A stretch of 32,396 bases of DNA, taken from NCBI GenBank assembly GCA_029560415.1, contig JAKQKY010000012.1:1-32396 (forward strand), in the 5' to 3' direction. The first letter of the stretch is position 1; each line of letters opens with the position of its first letter. Source of the stretch: Bacteroidota bacterium (GTDB lineage Bacteria; Bacteroidota; Bacteroidia; Chitinophagales; Chitinophagaceae). The notes under the pieces were generated by a model that was not told where the DNA came from, made no database searches, and saw only the letters and a list, made by a program, of their open reading frames with translations. Position numbers and translations under genes: made by a program. Below, one piece after another: positions 16,889-24,480 of the stretch.

Positions 16889-17893
16889 TTATTTTTTCAA
16901 AGCAAGAATAGAAAAATCATTTTCATCCCTTACGATGGTATTGCTAAGTTTTCCCAATGCATCTATTTCCATTTCTACCACATCTCCTTCTTTCAACCAT
17001 TGTTCGGTATAATTTGGATCGTTGAATTTTCCGGTTCCGTTGAGTTCGAGGAAACAACCGGTACCCACGGTGCCGCTTCCGATCACATCGCCGGCATATA
17101 AATTCACTCCGTAACTGCAACGTTCTATGATCTCAGCAAAGGTCCAATCCATCTCTCCCACATTTCCCTGGCTCACCTGGATGCCATTTACCCAACACTT
17201 CATGCCCAGGTTCCAGCTTTTGCCTGTATGGCCCTCTTTGCAGGGGATTTCATATTGTTCCAGCTCATCGAGGGTAACGAGCATGGGACCTATCACGGTT
17301 GCAAAATCTTTTCCTTTGGCAGGGCCCAGGTTAAGGAGCATTTCTTCCATCTGTAGCCTGCGTGCACTCATGTCGTTCATGATCATGAGTCCACCGATAT
17401 AGGCATCCGCATCTTCCGCTTTAATATTCCTGCCCATCCTGTTGATGACAATGGCCGCTTCTAATTCAAAATCAAGCTTTTCAAAATGATCGGGCATGCA
17501 AACGATATCGCCGGGGCCCTGAATGCTGTTGTGATTGGTGAAATAAAAGATGGGGTATTGATCAAATTCTGGGATCATGTCTACCTTCCGGTTACGCCTG
17601 GCTGCTGCTACATGCTGACGGAATGCATAGCCATCCCGGCAACTGGTAGGATGAGGTACGGGAGCCAATAGATATGCTTCATCAAAAGGATGGGCCATTA
17701 CATTGCGAACCAGCCCTTCCTTGATCCGATGCTCAACGGCCATGGCCAGGGGCATGATATCGTCCCAGTAATTCAGGAACATGGCCATGCTCACGGGCAG
17801 ATCGGGATGCAGCATATCGGTATCATATAATTGTCCGTTTACCAATAAAGCAAGCTGGTCACGTTCGTCTTTTAAATAAGTAACTAATTTCAT
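16889..17893 (-). CDS. Fumarylacetoacetate hydrolase family protein
   Basis: 334 residues. The FAH-type metal site can be seen: KLDFELEAAIVI (two Glu near residue 146) and GGLMIMNDMSARRLQ (Asp near 176), then GKDFATVIGPMLVTLDEL and GDVIGSGTVGTGCFLELNG. An N-terminal domain of about 70 residues precedes the hydrolase fold, as in fumarylacetoacetases. Possible roles are C-C bond hydrolysis or decarboxylation of acylpyruvates in aromatic amino-acid breakdown. A link with tyrosine/homogentisate degradation is suggested by what I recall of Bacteroidota gene orders, but no dioxygenase is in this window. The start at 17893 lies directly downstream of a -7 box and operator-like repeats. Confidence 0.88.
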   Translation of the reverse strand: MKLVTYLKDERDQLALLVNGQLYDTDMLHPDLPVSMAMFLNYWDDIMPLAMAVEHRIKEGLVRNVMAHPFDEAYLLAPVPHPTSCRDGYAFRQHVAAARRNRKVDMIPEFDQYPIFYFTNHNSIQGPGDIVCMPDHFEKLDFELEAAIVINRMGRNIKAEDADAYIGGLMIMNDMSARRLQMEEMLLNLGPAKGKDFATVIGPMLVTLDELEQYEIPCKEGHTGKSWNLGMKCWVNGIQVSQGNVGEMDWTFAEIIERCSYGVNLYAGDVIGSGTVGTGCFLELNGTGKFNDPNYTEQWLKEGDVVEMEIDALGKLSNTIVRDENDFSILALKK

Positions 17894-17912
17894 ACAAGTA
17901 ATTATTAATGAG

Positions 17913-17943
17913 TTAGCAAATTTAGCATTACGCTAACAGCTAA
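17913..17943. promoter_or_regulatory. Operator-like cluster of four TTAGC/GCTAA half-sites
   Basis: TTAGC stands at 17913-17917 and 17922-17926, and its complement GCTAA at 17932-17936 and 17939-17943. The inner pair forms a perfect dyad TTAGC-N5-GCTAA; the outer pair is nearly symmetric about the same centre. The cluster overlaps the minus-strand -7 box TAAATTTG (17924-17917) of the FAH gene and precedes TATATTTG (17958-17965) facing the other gene. It is placed where a repressor of divergent genes would bind. Confidence 0.5.
17917..17924 (-). promoter_or_regulatory. -7 box of the FAH-family gene
   Basis: TAAATTTG on the minus strand fits TAnnTTTG exactly, 24 bases before the ATG at 17893. 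The -33 region is only a T-run. Confidence 0.5.
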
Positions 17944-17957
17944 AAAAAATGATTTAG

Positions 17958-17965
17958 TATATTTG
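17958..17965 (+). promoter_or_regulatory. -7 box of the fatty-acid hydroxylase family gene
   Basis: TATATTTG fits TAnnTTTG exactly, 22 bases before the ATG at 17988. No TTTG is found at the -33 position. Confidence 0.5.
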
Positions 17966-17987
17966 CAATGTATAAAAATCTGTATGC

Positions 17988-18680
17988 ATGGAATTTACTA
18001 AAATACATAATAAGGGTCAGGCCAAGCTATTCAGGAGTCAATACCTAGAATATCTTACCAAGACTCATCCTCTTGTTATTTGGGGTATGTATCTCCCGGT
18101 ATTGATCCTGTTTCCGTATTACGCGGGTACCAGGTTATCGTTCAGTGGATTAAATGTATTGCTGATTTTCCTGGCGGGTGGTTTTTTCTGGACTTTCACC
18201 GAATACATCCTGCATCGCTTTGCATTTCATCATCATCCAACCACTGAAAAAGGACGGAGGATCAATTATGTACTGCATGGTAACCACCATGAATATCCGA
18301 GGGATAAAGAACGACTCTTTATGCCCGCAGTTCCAAGCCTGATCCTGGCTTCGGCTTTCTTTGGCGTTTTCTACCTGGCGATGGGGAAAGCGGCTATCGC
18401 ATTTTTCCCGGGCTTCATGTTAGGGTACCTGATCTATGGTTCGATGCACTATGCCATTCACGCATGGAATCCCCCATTTAAATGGATGAAAGGTCTTTGG
18501 CGCAACCATCATTTGCATCATTACAAACATGCCGATATGGGCTTTGGGGTGAGCAGCACATTATGGGATCATGTTTTTGGAACCATGTTCGATCTGAAGA
18601 AAGAAAAAGAAGACAAGGAAAAAGTGCAGGAACTAATGTTTAAAAGAAATCCGAATAAAAAGGATATGCAGCACAGTTAG
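17988..18680 (+). CDS. Sterol desaturase/fatty acid hydroxylase family membrane protein
   Basis: 230 residues with four hydrophobic segments (about 29-45, 55-75, 115-135, 138-153). The di-iron histidine clusters are complete: HRFAFHHH (His76, 81-83), HGNHHEYP (97, 100, 101), HYAIHAW (154, 158) and HHLHHYKHAD (174, 175, 177, 178, 181). The cluster order and FTEYILHRFAFHH resemble fatty-acid 2-hydroxylases, including yeast Scs7, without the cytochrome b5 domain. In Bacteroidota such an enzyme could make 2-hydroxy fatty acids for sphingolipids or other lipids; that is inference. It is divergent from the FAH-family gene and convergent, with 2 bases between stops, with a small unknown gene. Confidence 0.88.
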   Translation: MEFTKIHNKGQAKLFRSQYLEYLTKTHPLVIWGMYLPVLILFPYYAGTRLSFSGLNVLLIFLAGGFFWTFTEYILHRFAFHHHPTTEKGRRINYVLHGNHHEYPRDKERLFMPAVPSLILASAFFGVFYLAMGKAAIAFFPGFMLGYLIYGSMHYAIHAWNPPFKWMKGLWRNHHLHHYKHADMGFGVSSTLWDHVFGTMFDLKKEKEDKEKVQELMFKRNPNKKDMQHS

Positions 18681-18682
18681 TA

Positions 18683-19012
18683 CTACCAGCGTTCTTCATC
18701 ATCATATGCAACATCATTCCCGGCCGATTCCTGCCGGGTTTTTATTTTTTGCAATTGGCGTTCGATCATGAGTGATGCAATGATATGCCCGGCATCTTCC
18801 TTTTCATTGGCTTTTAAGAGTGCTTTTAGTTTTTGTTCCGGAATATCCATTCTGTATAATAAGGAAATAAGCCGGTCGAAATTTCGAAGAATGAGCTCAT
18901 TGATGTAGGATGCCAGCTGATCCCGCAGCCTGCCATCCTGTATGGAAGTTACGTCTGTAACGGCCGATAATTGAGCCGTCAGCTGTTCTTCGAGATTATC
19001 GGGTTGTTCCAT
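18683..19012 (-). CDS. Unknown small helical protein
   Basis: 109 residues, not recognised. The sequence is acidic, with no membrane segment and no cysteine, and looks mostly alpha-helical (MEQPDNLEEQLTAQLSAVTD, LRDQLASYINELILRNFDRLISLLYRMDIPEQKLKALLK, then ASLMIERQLQKIKTRQ). The start overlaps the end of the small membrane-protein gene by 17 bases in another frame, so the two are translationally coupled. A central 'Lrn.drLi.LLYRmDi.E.klk.lL' segment looks conserved in style and could be a binding helix pair. No function can be given. Confidence 0.75.
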   Translation of the reverse strand: MEQPDNLEEQLTAQLSAVTDVTSIQDGRLRDQLASYINELILRNFDRLISLLYRMDIPEQKLKALLKANEKEDAGHIIASLMIERQLQKIKTRQESAGNDVAYDDEERW

Positions 19013-19244
19013 GGCTTTCTTTTTGTTTGCTGAAACTTAGTTTTACCAGGCGCCAGTTCATGAAGAGTGTCCACCAGCTTCCCATGAATAAGGCTTTAAA
19101 TAGTTTACCCTTTACCGTTATCTGTTCTTCAGAAGTCCATACAAGGCCGATCAGCCATTCGAGTATCAGCCACATGATGCAATTTAATATCCAGCTGATC
19201 AGCAATCTTACTTTGGGTGACCTGTTGAGATACCAACGTTTCAT
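18996..19244 (-). CDS. Unknown small membrane protein
   Basis: 82 residues, not recognised. It begins with a basic stretch (MKRWYLNRSPKVR), followed by a Trp-rich hydrophobic segment at about 14-36 (LLISWILNCIMWLILEWLIGLVW) and a second, shorter one (ALFMGSWWTLFMNW, about 50-63), ending in a basic tail (KLSFSKQKESHGTTR). This predicts an inner-membrane hairpin with both ends in the cytoplasm. It overlaps the next minus-strand gene by 17 bases and begins 21 bases after TIGR02757, so the three are probably one transcript. Confidence 0.65.
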   Translation of the reverse strand: MKRWYLNRSPKVRLLISWILNCIMWLILEWLIGLVWTSEEQITVKGKLFKALFMGSWWTLFMNWRLVKLSFSKQKESHGTTR

Positions 19245-19265
19245 CTTAATTTTTTATAAAGCTAA

Positions 19266-20042
19266 TCAGAATTTTTCAAGCACGCCCAGCGCAAATAAAG
19301 CATAATCATATTTACAGGGGTCTGCTGGATCCATCTTTCTTAGTTCGGCGGTAAGTTCCCGTACAGCCTGCCAGTCGGTTTGTGTACGATGCAGCATTCC
19401 AAACTGCCGCGAAACCCTGGCCACATGCACATCGAGTGGAATAAGCAGTTTTGACGGAGATATTTTCTTCCAGAGTCCAAAGTCAACTCCATGCGAATCC
19501 TGGCGAACCATCCATCGCAGGTACATGCAGAGTCGTTTACAGGTTGCTTTTTTGGCAGGTGATGCAATGTGTTTTAATGTTCGTTTCGGAACATCTTCCA
19601 ATGAAAAAAAATATTGGTAAAATCCATTGAGGGCCTCTTCAACCGGTTCATCAGCATTGTTGCTGATCCATTTGGTAAAGGCTGTTTCCAGGGATTGGTT
19701 TGATGAATAATGATGCTTGAAAAAAGAAATGAAATAGAGTAAGTCAGTCGGATTGAAAGTGCGGTGTTTGAATGACAATAATTTTTTAAGGTCGTTATCG
19801 GAATGATGCAGGCAGAAATCGTACGGAGCATCATCCATCAGCTTCATGAGTTCAGTTGATTTATTGATGATGGTGGTTCGGTTGCCCCAGGCGAATATGG
19901 CTGCGAAGAAGCCCGCTATTTCTATATCCTGCCGTTTTGTAAACCGATGTGGAATGCAAACAGGATCGGCCGCAATGAAAGAAGGCTGGTCATACTCATC
20001 CACTTTCTTTTGCAGGAATTCTTCCAGGTTAATTATCGGCAT
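19266..20042 (-). CDS. TIGR02757 (DUF2400) family protein
   Basis: 258 residues. Recognised by EIAGFFAAIFAWGNRTTIINKSTELMKLMD (about 41-70), FNPTDLLYFISFFKH, then SPAKKATCKRLCMYLRWMVRQD and KLLIPLDVHVARVSRQFGML (Asp204). The family is widespread in Bacteroidota and epsilon- or delta-type Proteobacteria and has no assigned function. The C-terminal half reads like a helix-hairpin-helix DNA glycosylase fold: a helical LCMYLRWMVR, 'LDVHVARV' like the VDTHVxRV of EndoIII-type enzymes, then KMDPADPCKYDYALFALG. This resemblance is my reading, not a family assignment. The gene lies between a trans-sulfuration enzyme and two small unknown genes. Confidence 0.88.
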   Translation of the reverse strand: MPIINLEEFLQKKVDEYDQPSFIAADPVCIPHRFTKRQDIEIAGFFAAIFAWGNRTTIINKSTELMKLMDDAPYDFCLHHSDNDLKKLLSFKHRTFNPTDLLYFISFFKHHYSSNQSLETAFTKWISNNADEPVEEALNGFYQYFFSLEDVPKRTLKHIASPAKKATCKRLCMYLRWMVRQDSHGVDFGLWKKISPSKLLIPLDVHVARVSRQFGMLHRTQTDWQAVRELTAELRKMDPADPCKYDYALFALGVLEKF

Positions 20043-20103
20043 TTATTTTCAGTGAACTTTACACTTATGCTTATACGTTAGCCTCGGTATACAACGATTC
20101 ATT

Positions 20104-21270
20104 CTACCCGATCGCCTGCTTCAGGTCTTCGATAAGGTCGTTGGCATCTTCAATGCCTACACTTAACCTGATGAGCCCGTCGGTAAGACCGTTCTTTAAT
20201 CTTTCCTCCCTTGGAATGCTGGCATGCGTCATACTTGCCGGGTGATTGATCAGCGATTCTACGCCACCGAGGCTTTCGGCCAGTGAAAATAATTGAGTAG
20301 AGGATAATACTTTATTGGCCGCTTCAATGCTATCATCTTTCAGGGTAAAACTCATCATGCCACCGAAACCTCTCATTTGGGCTTTGGCAATGTCATAATT
20401 ATGATGGTCTGTAAAACCGCACCAGTACACTCTTTCCACCTTTGGATGATTGCGCAGGTAATGTGCAATGATCTCACCATTTTCACAATGTTGCTTCATG
20501 CGTACGTGCAGGGTTTTGATACCCCTCATTACCAGGAAGCAATCCATGGGACCAGGTACGGCACCACAACTTTTTTGTATAAAATAGAGTTGATCTTTAA
20601 GTTTTTCATCATTCATGACCAGTGCGCCCTGGATCACATCACTGTGCCCACCGAGATACTTGGTTGAAGAATGCATGACGATATCTGCACCCAGGTCGAG
20701 CGGGTTCTGGAGATATGGGGAGGCAAACGTATTGTCGACACAAAGCCAGGCACCAGCCTCCCTGGAAATGGCTGCTACTGCAGCAATATCGGTGATGTTC
20801 ATCAAAGGATTGGTAGGCGTTTCTATCCAGATCAGTTTCGTATTAACGGTAACGGCTGAACGAACATTTTCTGCATTACTGGTATCGATGTATTTGAATT
20901 TAATACCGAATTTCTCAAATACTTTGGTGAACAGCCTGTAGGTGCCGCCATACATATCGCTTGCGGCGATCACTTCATCTCCCGGGCTCAATAATTTAAT
21001 TACAGCGTCGGTGGCAGCTACCCCACTGCTGAAAGCCAGGCCAAAACGGCCATTCTCTATCACAGCCAATGCGGTTTCAAGGGCTTTACGGGTCGGGTTC
21101 TGTGAACGGGCATATTCAAAACCCTGGTTTACCCCGGGGGCAGATTGCACGTATGTTGACGTTTGATAGATCGGGGTCATGATAGCTCCCGTGCTTGGAT
21201 CGGGTTCTGCGCCTGCATGTATAAATTTAGTAGCGAGTTGCTGTTTGCGTGCTGTTTCTTTCTGACTCAT
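20104..21270 (-). CDS. Trans-sulfuration enzyme (cystathionine gamma-synthase/lyase family)
   Basis: 388 residues from the ATG at 21270; an in-frame ATG at 21324 would read through the promoter region. A PLP enzyme of the Cys/Met metabolism family: the phosphate-contacting YARSQNPTR (Tyr53, Arg55), SSGVAATDA, Asp179 in CVDNTFASPYLQNPLDLGAD, and the PLP-binding Lys204 in MHSSTKYLGGHSDV. The C-terminus has SLAESLGGVESLINHPASMTHASIP and GLIRLSVGIED. Synthase (homoserine ester plus cysteine), gamma-lyase and methionine lyase activities cannot be separated by eye. TAAATTTG on the minus strand at 21298-21291 is a fair -7 box just upstream. Confidence 0.93.
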   Translation of the reverse strand: MSQKETARKQQLATKFIHAGAEPDPSTGAIMTPIYQTSTYVQSAPGVNQGFEYARSQNPTRKALETALAVIENGRFGLAFSSGVAATDAVIKLLSPGDEVIAASDMYGGTYRLFTKVFEKFGIKFKYIDTSNAENVRSAVTVNTKLIWIETPTNPLMNITDIAAVAAISREAGAWLCVDNTFASPYLQNPLDLGADIVMHSSTKYLGGHSDVIQGALVMNDEKLKDQLYFIQKSCGAVPGPMDCFLVMRGIKTLHVRMKQHCENGEIIAHYLRNHPKVERVYWCGFTDHHNYDIAKAQMRGFGGMMSFTLKDDSIEAANKVLSSTQLFSLAESLGGVESLINHPASMTHASIPREERLKNGLTDGLIRLSVGIEDANDLIEDLKQAIG

Positions 21271-21290
21271 TGTTTTTAAATTATTCGTGG

Positions 21291-21298
21291 CAAATTTA
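21291..21298 (-). promoter_or_regulatory. -7 box of the trans-sulfuration gene
   Basis: TAAATTTG on the minus strand matches TAnnTTTG, 21 bases before the ATG at 21270, in the 57-base gap after asnB. No good -33 TTTG is seen. Confidence 0.45.
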
Positions 21299-21327
21299 CT
21301 CATTCCTTGCAGAAGAGCGGGCATTAT

Positions 21328-23187
21328 TTATTTTAACATCTCGGCTACACACAGGTAGCGCCAATCAAAATTATCTGCATCATGTGCATGGAGGCTCCTG
21401 CTTTTTTTCTGAAGTACCTGAGCTTTTAAGATGTCTTCTTTCACGAGCTTCTGTTTGGCGGTGTAAACGTATTCTTTCATCTCTTTATCTTCCATCCATA
21501 TTTTCTGTGGTGGTTCATAACCAATTTTATCAGTGCGCCAAACGATGCTATCGGGAAGTTTCTGATCCATCAACTTCCTGAATATCGATTTCGTGTAGCC
21601 GTTACTGATCTTAAATTGAGAAGGTAGTGAAAAAATGAACTGAACCAGTTCGGCATTGAGGAACGGTAGTCTTACTTCCAGTCCATGGGCCATTGCATTA
21701 CGGTCGCTGTATCGCAGCAATTCCTCCAGTCCGTGCTGCATGGTATTGAAGTACAGGATATCGTTTAATTTCGTTACCACTGGCTTATGAATGCCCTCCC
21801 ATTCTCTTCCCTTGAGAAAGGTTAGCATGTTTTTGCTGATATCGGTATGATGTATGATCCTCTGGTATTCCTTTTTTTCCAGGGCAATGGATGCATGTGA
21901 AGGAAGAAATGCTGCCATGATATTTTTCACGCCCCACCGAAATGGGATATTATTGGCCTGTAACCTGATCTTTTCTTTCTTGATGTCGGAAAACTTATAC
22001 CTGCTCACCATTTCCTGCAGGTACCAATGTATATATTTATGATAGCCGGCCAGTACTTCGTCGGCGCCCTGCCCATCGAGCAAAACTTTAACCCGTTGCG
22101 ATTTTGCCAGGTCAAAAACCCTGTACTGTGCATAAATGCTGGAGGAAGGAAAAGGTTCTTCCTGGTGATAACAGAGCTTTTTAAAATCCCTGATGAGATC
22201 GGCAGCGGTGGGTACTACAGTAAAATTATCGACCTGGAGTTTTTTCACCACTTCCAGTACATAGGCGTGTTCGTTTTTTTCAAACCCGGGAAATATAGCC
22301 GAGAAGGTTTTATACTTATTGGCAACATTGCGTATTTGCTGTTGCATGTAATATACAATAGAGGAACTGTCGAGGCCGCCACTGAGGCTGGCTCCAACCG
22401 GCACATCACTTCGCAAACGCCTGAAAACAGACGAAGAAAAAAGTGCATCTATTCTTTCAATGGCATCTTCCTCACTGATACGAATAAACGCTTGTTTATC
22501 GATGTTCCAGTAGTTCTCTATCCTGATGCTCCCTTCCCCGGCACGATAGTATAAGTAGTGGGCTGCGGGCAATGAATAAATGTCTTTAAAAAAAGTCTGC
22601 GCTTTGTCTGCCGGGTTCTGTACATACCCAAGGGTAATGTAGTTCAGGATCATTTTATGCTCAGGTATTTTATTGATGCCGGCTGCCCATAGTGCTTTCA
22701 TTTCGCTGGCAAAAGCGAACATGTTTTTTTCGGCATAATAATAAAAAGGCTTTTCACCAAAGCGGTCGCGGGCCGCAAACAATTGCTGTTCCTGGTCGTC
22801 CCAGATTGCAAAGGCAAACATGCCATCAAAGTATTGTACACATTGTTCTTTATAAAAATCGTATGCGGCCAATATCACTTCTGTATCACTTCCTGTTTTG
22901 AAATGATACCCGGCTTTTTTCAGTTCTTTCCGAAGTTCAATGTAATTGTAAATCTCACCATTATATACGATCGTATATCGGTCCAGGTAATGCATGGGCT
23001 GAGCTGCTTCATCGCTTAGATCGATGATGGCAAGTCTGCGGTGCGCAAACCCGGCATTGCTGATATCATTGATCCAGAAGCCTTCGCCATCGGGGCCACG
23101 GTGTGCCAGCGAATCGGCCATTCTTTTCAATGCCGGTAAACTCAATGCAAACGATTTGGGAGATATAATTCCTGCAATGCCACACAT
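21328..23187 (-). CDS. asnB: Asparagine synthetase, glutamine-hydrolysing
   Basis: 619 residues; makes asparagine from aspartate, ATP and glutamine. The N-terminal class II glutaminase domain starts with the catalytic Cys2 (MCGIAGI), with HRGPDGEGFW at 29-38, FAHRRLAIID at 47-56, YNGEIYNY at 75-82 and TGSDTEVILAAY at 98-109. The synthetase domain has the pyrophosphate loop SLSGGLDSSSIVYY (SGGLDSS at 269-275), LLDGQGADEVLAGY and the late RNAMAHGLEVRLPFL. The length and the 'MRQP' surroundings are also found in AsnB-like amidotransferases of surface-glycan clusters, so an amidotransferase role on another substrate is possible. Confidence 0.92.
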   Translation of the reverse strand: MCGIAGIISPKSFALSLPALKRMADSLAHRGPDGEGFWINDISNAGFAHRRLAIIDLSDEAAQPMHYLDRYTIVYNGEIYNYIELRKELKKAGYHFKTGSDTEVILAAYDFYKEQCVQYFDGMFAFAIWDDQEQQLFAARDRFGEKPFYYYAEKNMFAFASEMKALWAAGINKIPEHKMILNYITLGYVQNPADKAQTFFKDIYSLPAAHYLYYRAGEGSIRIENYWNIDKQAFIRISEEDAIERIDALFSSSVFRRLRSDVPVGASLSGGLDSSSIVYYMQQQIRNVANKYKTFSAIFPGFEKNEHAYVLEVVKKLQVDNFTVVPTAADLIRDFKKLCYHQEEPFPSSSIYAQYRVFDLAKSQRVKVLLDGQGADEVLAGYHKYIHWYLQEMVSRYKFSDIKKEKIRLQANNIPFRWGVKNIMAAFLPSHASIALEKKEYQRIIHHTDISKNMLTFLKGREWEGIHKPVVTKLNDILYFNTMQHGLEELLRYSDRNAMAHGLEVRLPFLNAELVQFIFSLPSQFKISNGYTKSIFRKLMDQKLPDSIVWRTDKIGYEPPQKIWMEDKEMKEYVYTAKQKLVKEDILKAQVLQKKSRSLHAHDADNFDWRYLCVAEMLK

Positions 23188-23219
23188 ATTGTAAATATCA
23201 CACTTCCCGAAAGTAAAGC

Positions 23220-23227
23220 CAAAAATA
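23220..23227 (-). promoter_or_regulatory. -7 box of asnB
   Basis: TATTTTTG on the minus strand fits TAnnTTTG, 33 bases before the asnB ATG. The -33 element is not evident. Confidence 0.35.
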
Positions 23228-23242
23228 ATTAACGGTGAACGA

Positions 23243-23908
23243 TTATGGTTTCACTTTAATGGGCAATGAAACCCTTACGTCATCCCATGCCATGATAAGG
23301 TTTGTTCCATTGTTTGCAGGGACAAATACCATGGTAAAATCTTCGAGCGGTGGATTCTGAATCGTGGTTGAAATGTCTGTTTTGAATACATCCCGCGAAG
23401 TATCGAGGTGAAGCCCCCAGGTAAAGAGGTTGTTATTCAGTACAATCGTCCATTTGTCGGCATAAGGAATACAATAAATAATATAACGGCCACGGCTAAT
23501 GTTGGATTTACCAACCATTACGTCTTTAAAGAATTCTATTTCGGTAGCCTCATTTGCACCTAGCCTCCATTCCTTACCATATTCTCTCAAACCTTTGCCA
23601 GGAGGGCCGAAGATCAGTCTTCCCTTTTTTTGCGGCCTGCTGTAAATAACCCTGGCTACCAATGAGGAAGTATCACTGCCATTCATTTTTAAGATGGGAT
23701 AGTCGGGTGGATAATAACTCATATCCATCGGCGATTGATCGTAGGTAATATACGGATTCACCGATTCTTTTTTATGCAGGGTATCAATGGATATCTCGGT
23801 TTTCTTTTGCCCCGTGGGCTTCTCTGCATCGTTGCAGGAAATAAAGACAGCGGGCATGGCCAATAAAAAAAAGAGGTAGATAAATTTATAAAATGGATTC
23901 GTTTGCAT
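23243..23908 (-). CDS. DUF2911 lipoprotein
   Basis: 221 residues. Lipoprotein-type N-terminus (FIYLFFLLAMPAVFISCND, Cys25, lipobox slightly atypical with Phe at -3) followed by a polar linker (residues 26-52) and a DUF2911 domain. Family motifs: SPMDMSYYPPDYPILKMNG, ARVIYSRPQKKGRLIFG, YGKEWRLGANEATEIEFFKDV, GRYIIYCIPYADKWTIVLN and NGTNLIMAWDDVRVSLPI. DUF2911 proteins are typical of Bacteroidota; the function is unknown. It is a paralogue of the gene 6 bases upstream, apparently a tandem duplication, and differs by lipidation and the extra linker. Confidence 0.9.
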   Translation of the reverse strand: MQTNPFYKFIYLFFLLAMPAVFISCNDAEKPTGQKKTEISIDTLHKKESVNPYITYDQSPMDMSYYPPDYPILKMNGSDTSSLVARVIYSRPQKKGRLIFGPPGKGLREYGKEWRLGANEATEIEFFKDVMVGKSNISRGRYIIYCIPYADKWTIVLNNNLFTWGLHLDTSRDVFKTDISTTIQNPPLEDFTMVFVPANNGTNLIMAWDDVRVSLPIKVKP

Positions 23909-23914
23909 ATTATA

Positions 23915-24478
23915 TTATAAGGCGATGGGAAGGTTTAGTTTAACATCATCCCAGGCGATGACCAGGTTGATACCATTAGACAGTTTATCAAATACCATGG
24001 TGAACACATCAAGATTATCGGGCTGCTTTTCAACGGGTACGTCTACCCGCAGTACATCCTTCTTACTGTCGTATTTGAACGAACCCCAGATATCATTCTC
24101 TTTATTAATGATGATGGTCCACTTGCCGGTATCGGGGATGGCATACAAGGTATAGCGTCCCTTTTTAACTTTTACGCCCCCAATGGTTACTGGTTGATAA
24201 AATTCTATTTCGGTAGCTTCATTGGCACCCAGGCGCCATAATTTACCATACTCAATTAGGTCTCCAAAAATACCCCGGCCGTTTTTCTGGGGGCGGCTGT
24301 AAATGACCCTGGCCAGTAAAGGTTCACTGGCTTTGTCTTGTATGCGTAACAGGGGATAGTTGTTTGGATAATAACTCATGTCCATCGGCGATTTATCAAC
24401 CGCTGGCAATTTCATCTGCGCCATGCCATTGACAATGCAGGTTGACATGAGTAAAACGATAAGGAGTAGCCGCTTCAT
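23915..24478 (-). CDS. DUF2911 secreted protein
   Basis: 187 residues. It has a normal cleavable signal (MKRLLLIVLLMSTCIVNGMAQ) and a DUF2911 domain nearly collinear with its neighbour: SPMDMSYYPNNYPLLRIQD, ARVIYSRPQKNGRGIFGDL, YGKLWRLGANEATEIEFYQPV, GRYTLYAIPDTGKWTIIIN and NGINLVIAWDDVKLNLPI. No lipidation cysteine follows the signal, so this copy should be soluble in the periplasm. It starts 2 bases after the ACP-phosphodiesterase homologue and is followed 6 bases later by the second DUF2911 gene, a three-gene operon. Confidence 0.9.
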   Translation of the reverse strand: MKRLLLIVLLMSTCIVNGMAQMKLPAVDKSPMDMSYYPNNYPLLRIQDKASEPLLARVIYSRPQKNGRGIFGDLIEYGKLWRLGANEATEIEFYQPVTIGGVKVKKGRYTLYAIPDTGKWTIIINKENDIWGSFKYDSKKDVLRVDVPVEKQPDNLDVFTMVFDKLSNGINLVIAWDDVKLNLPIAL

Positions 24479-24480
24479 GG

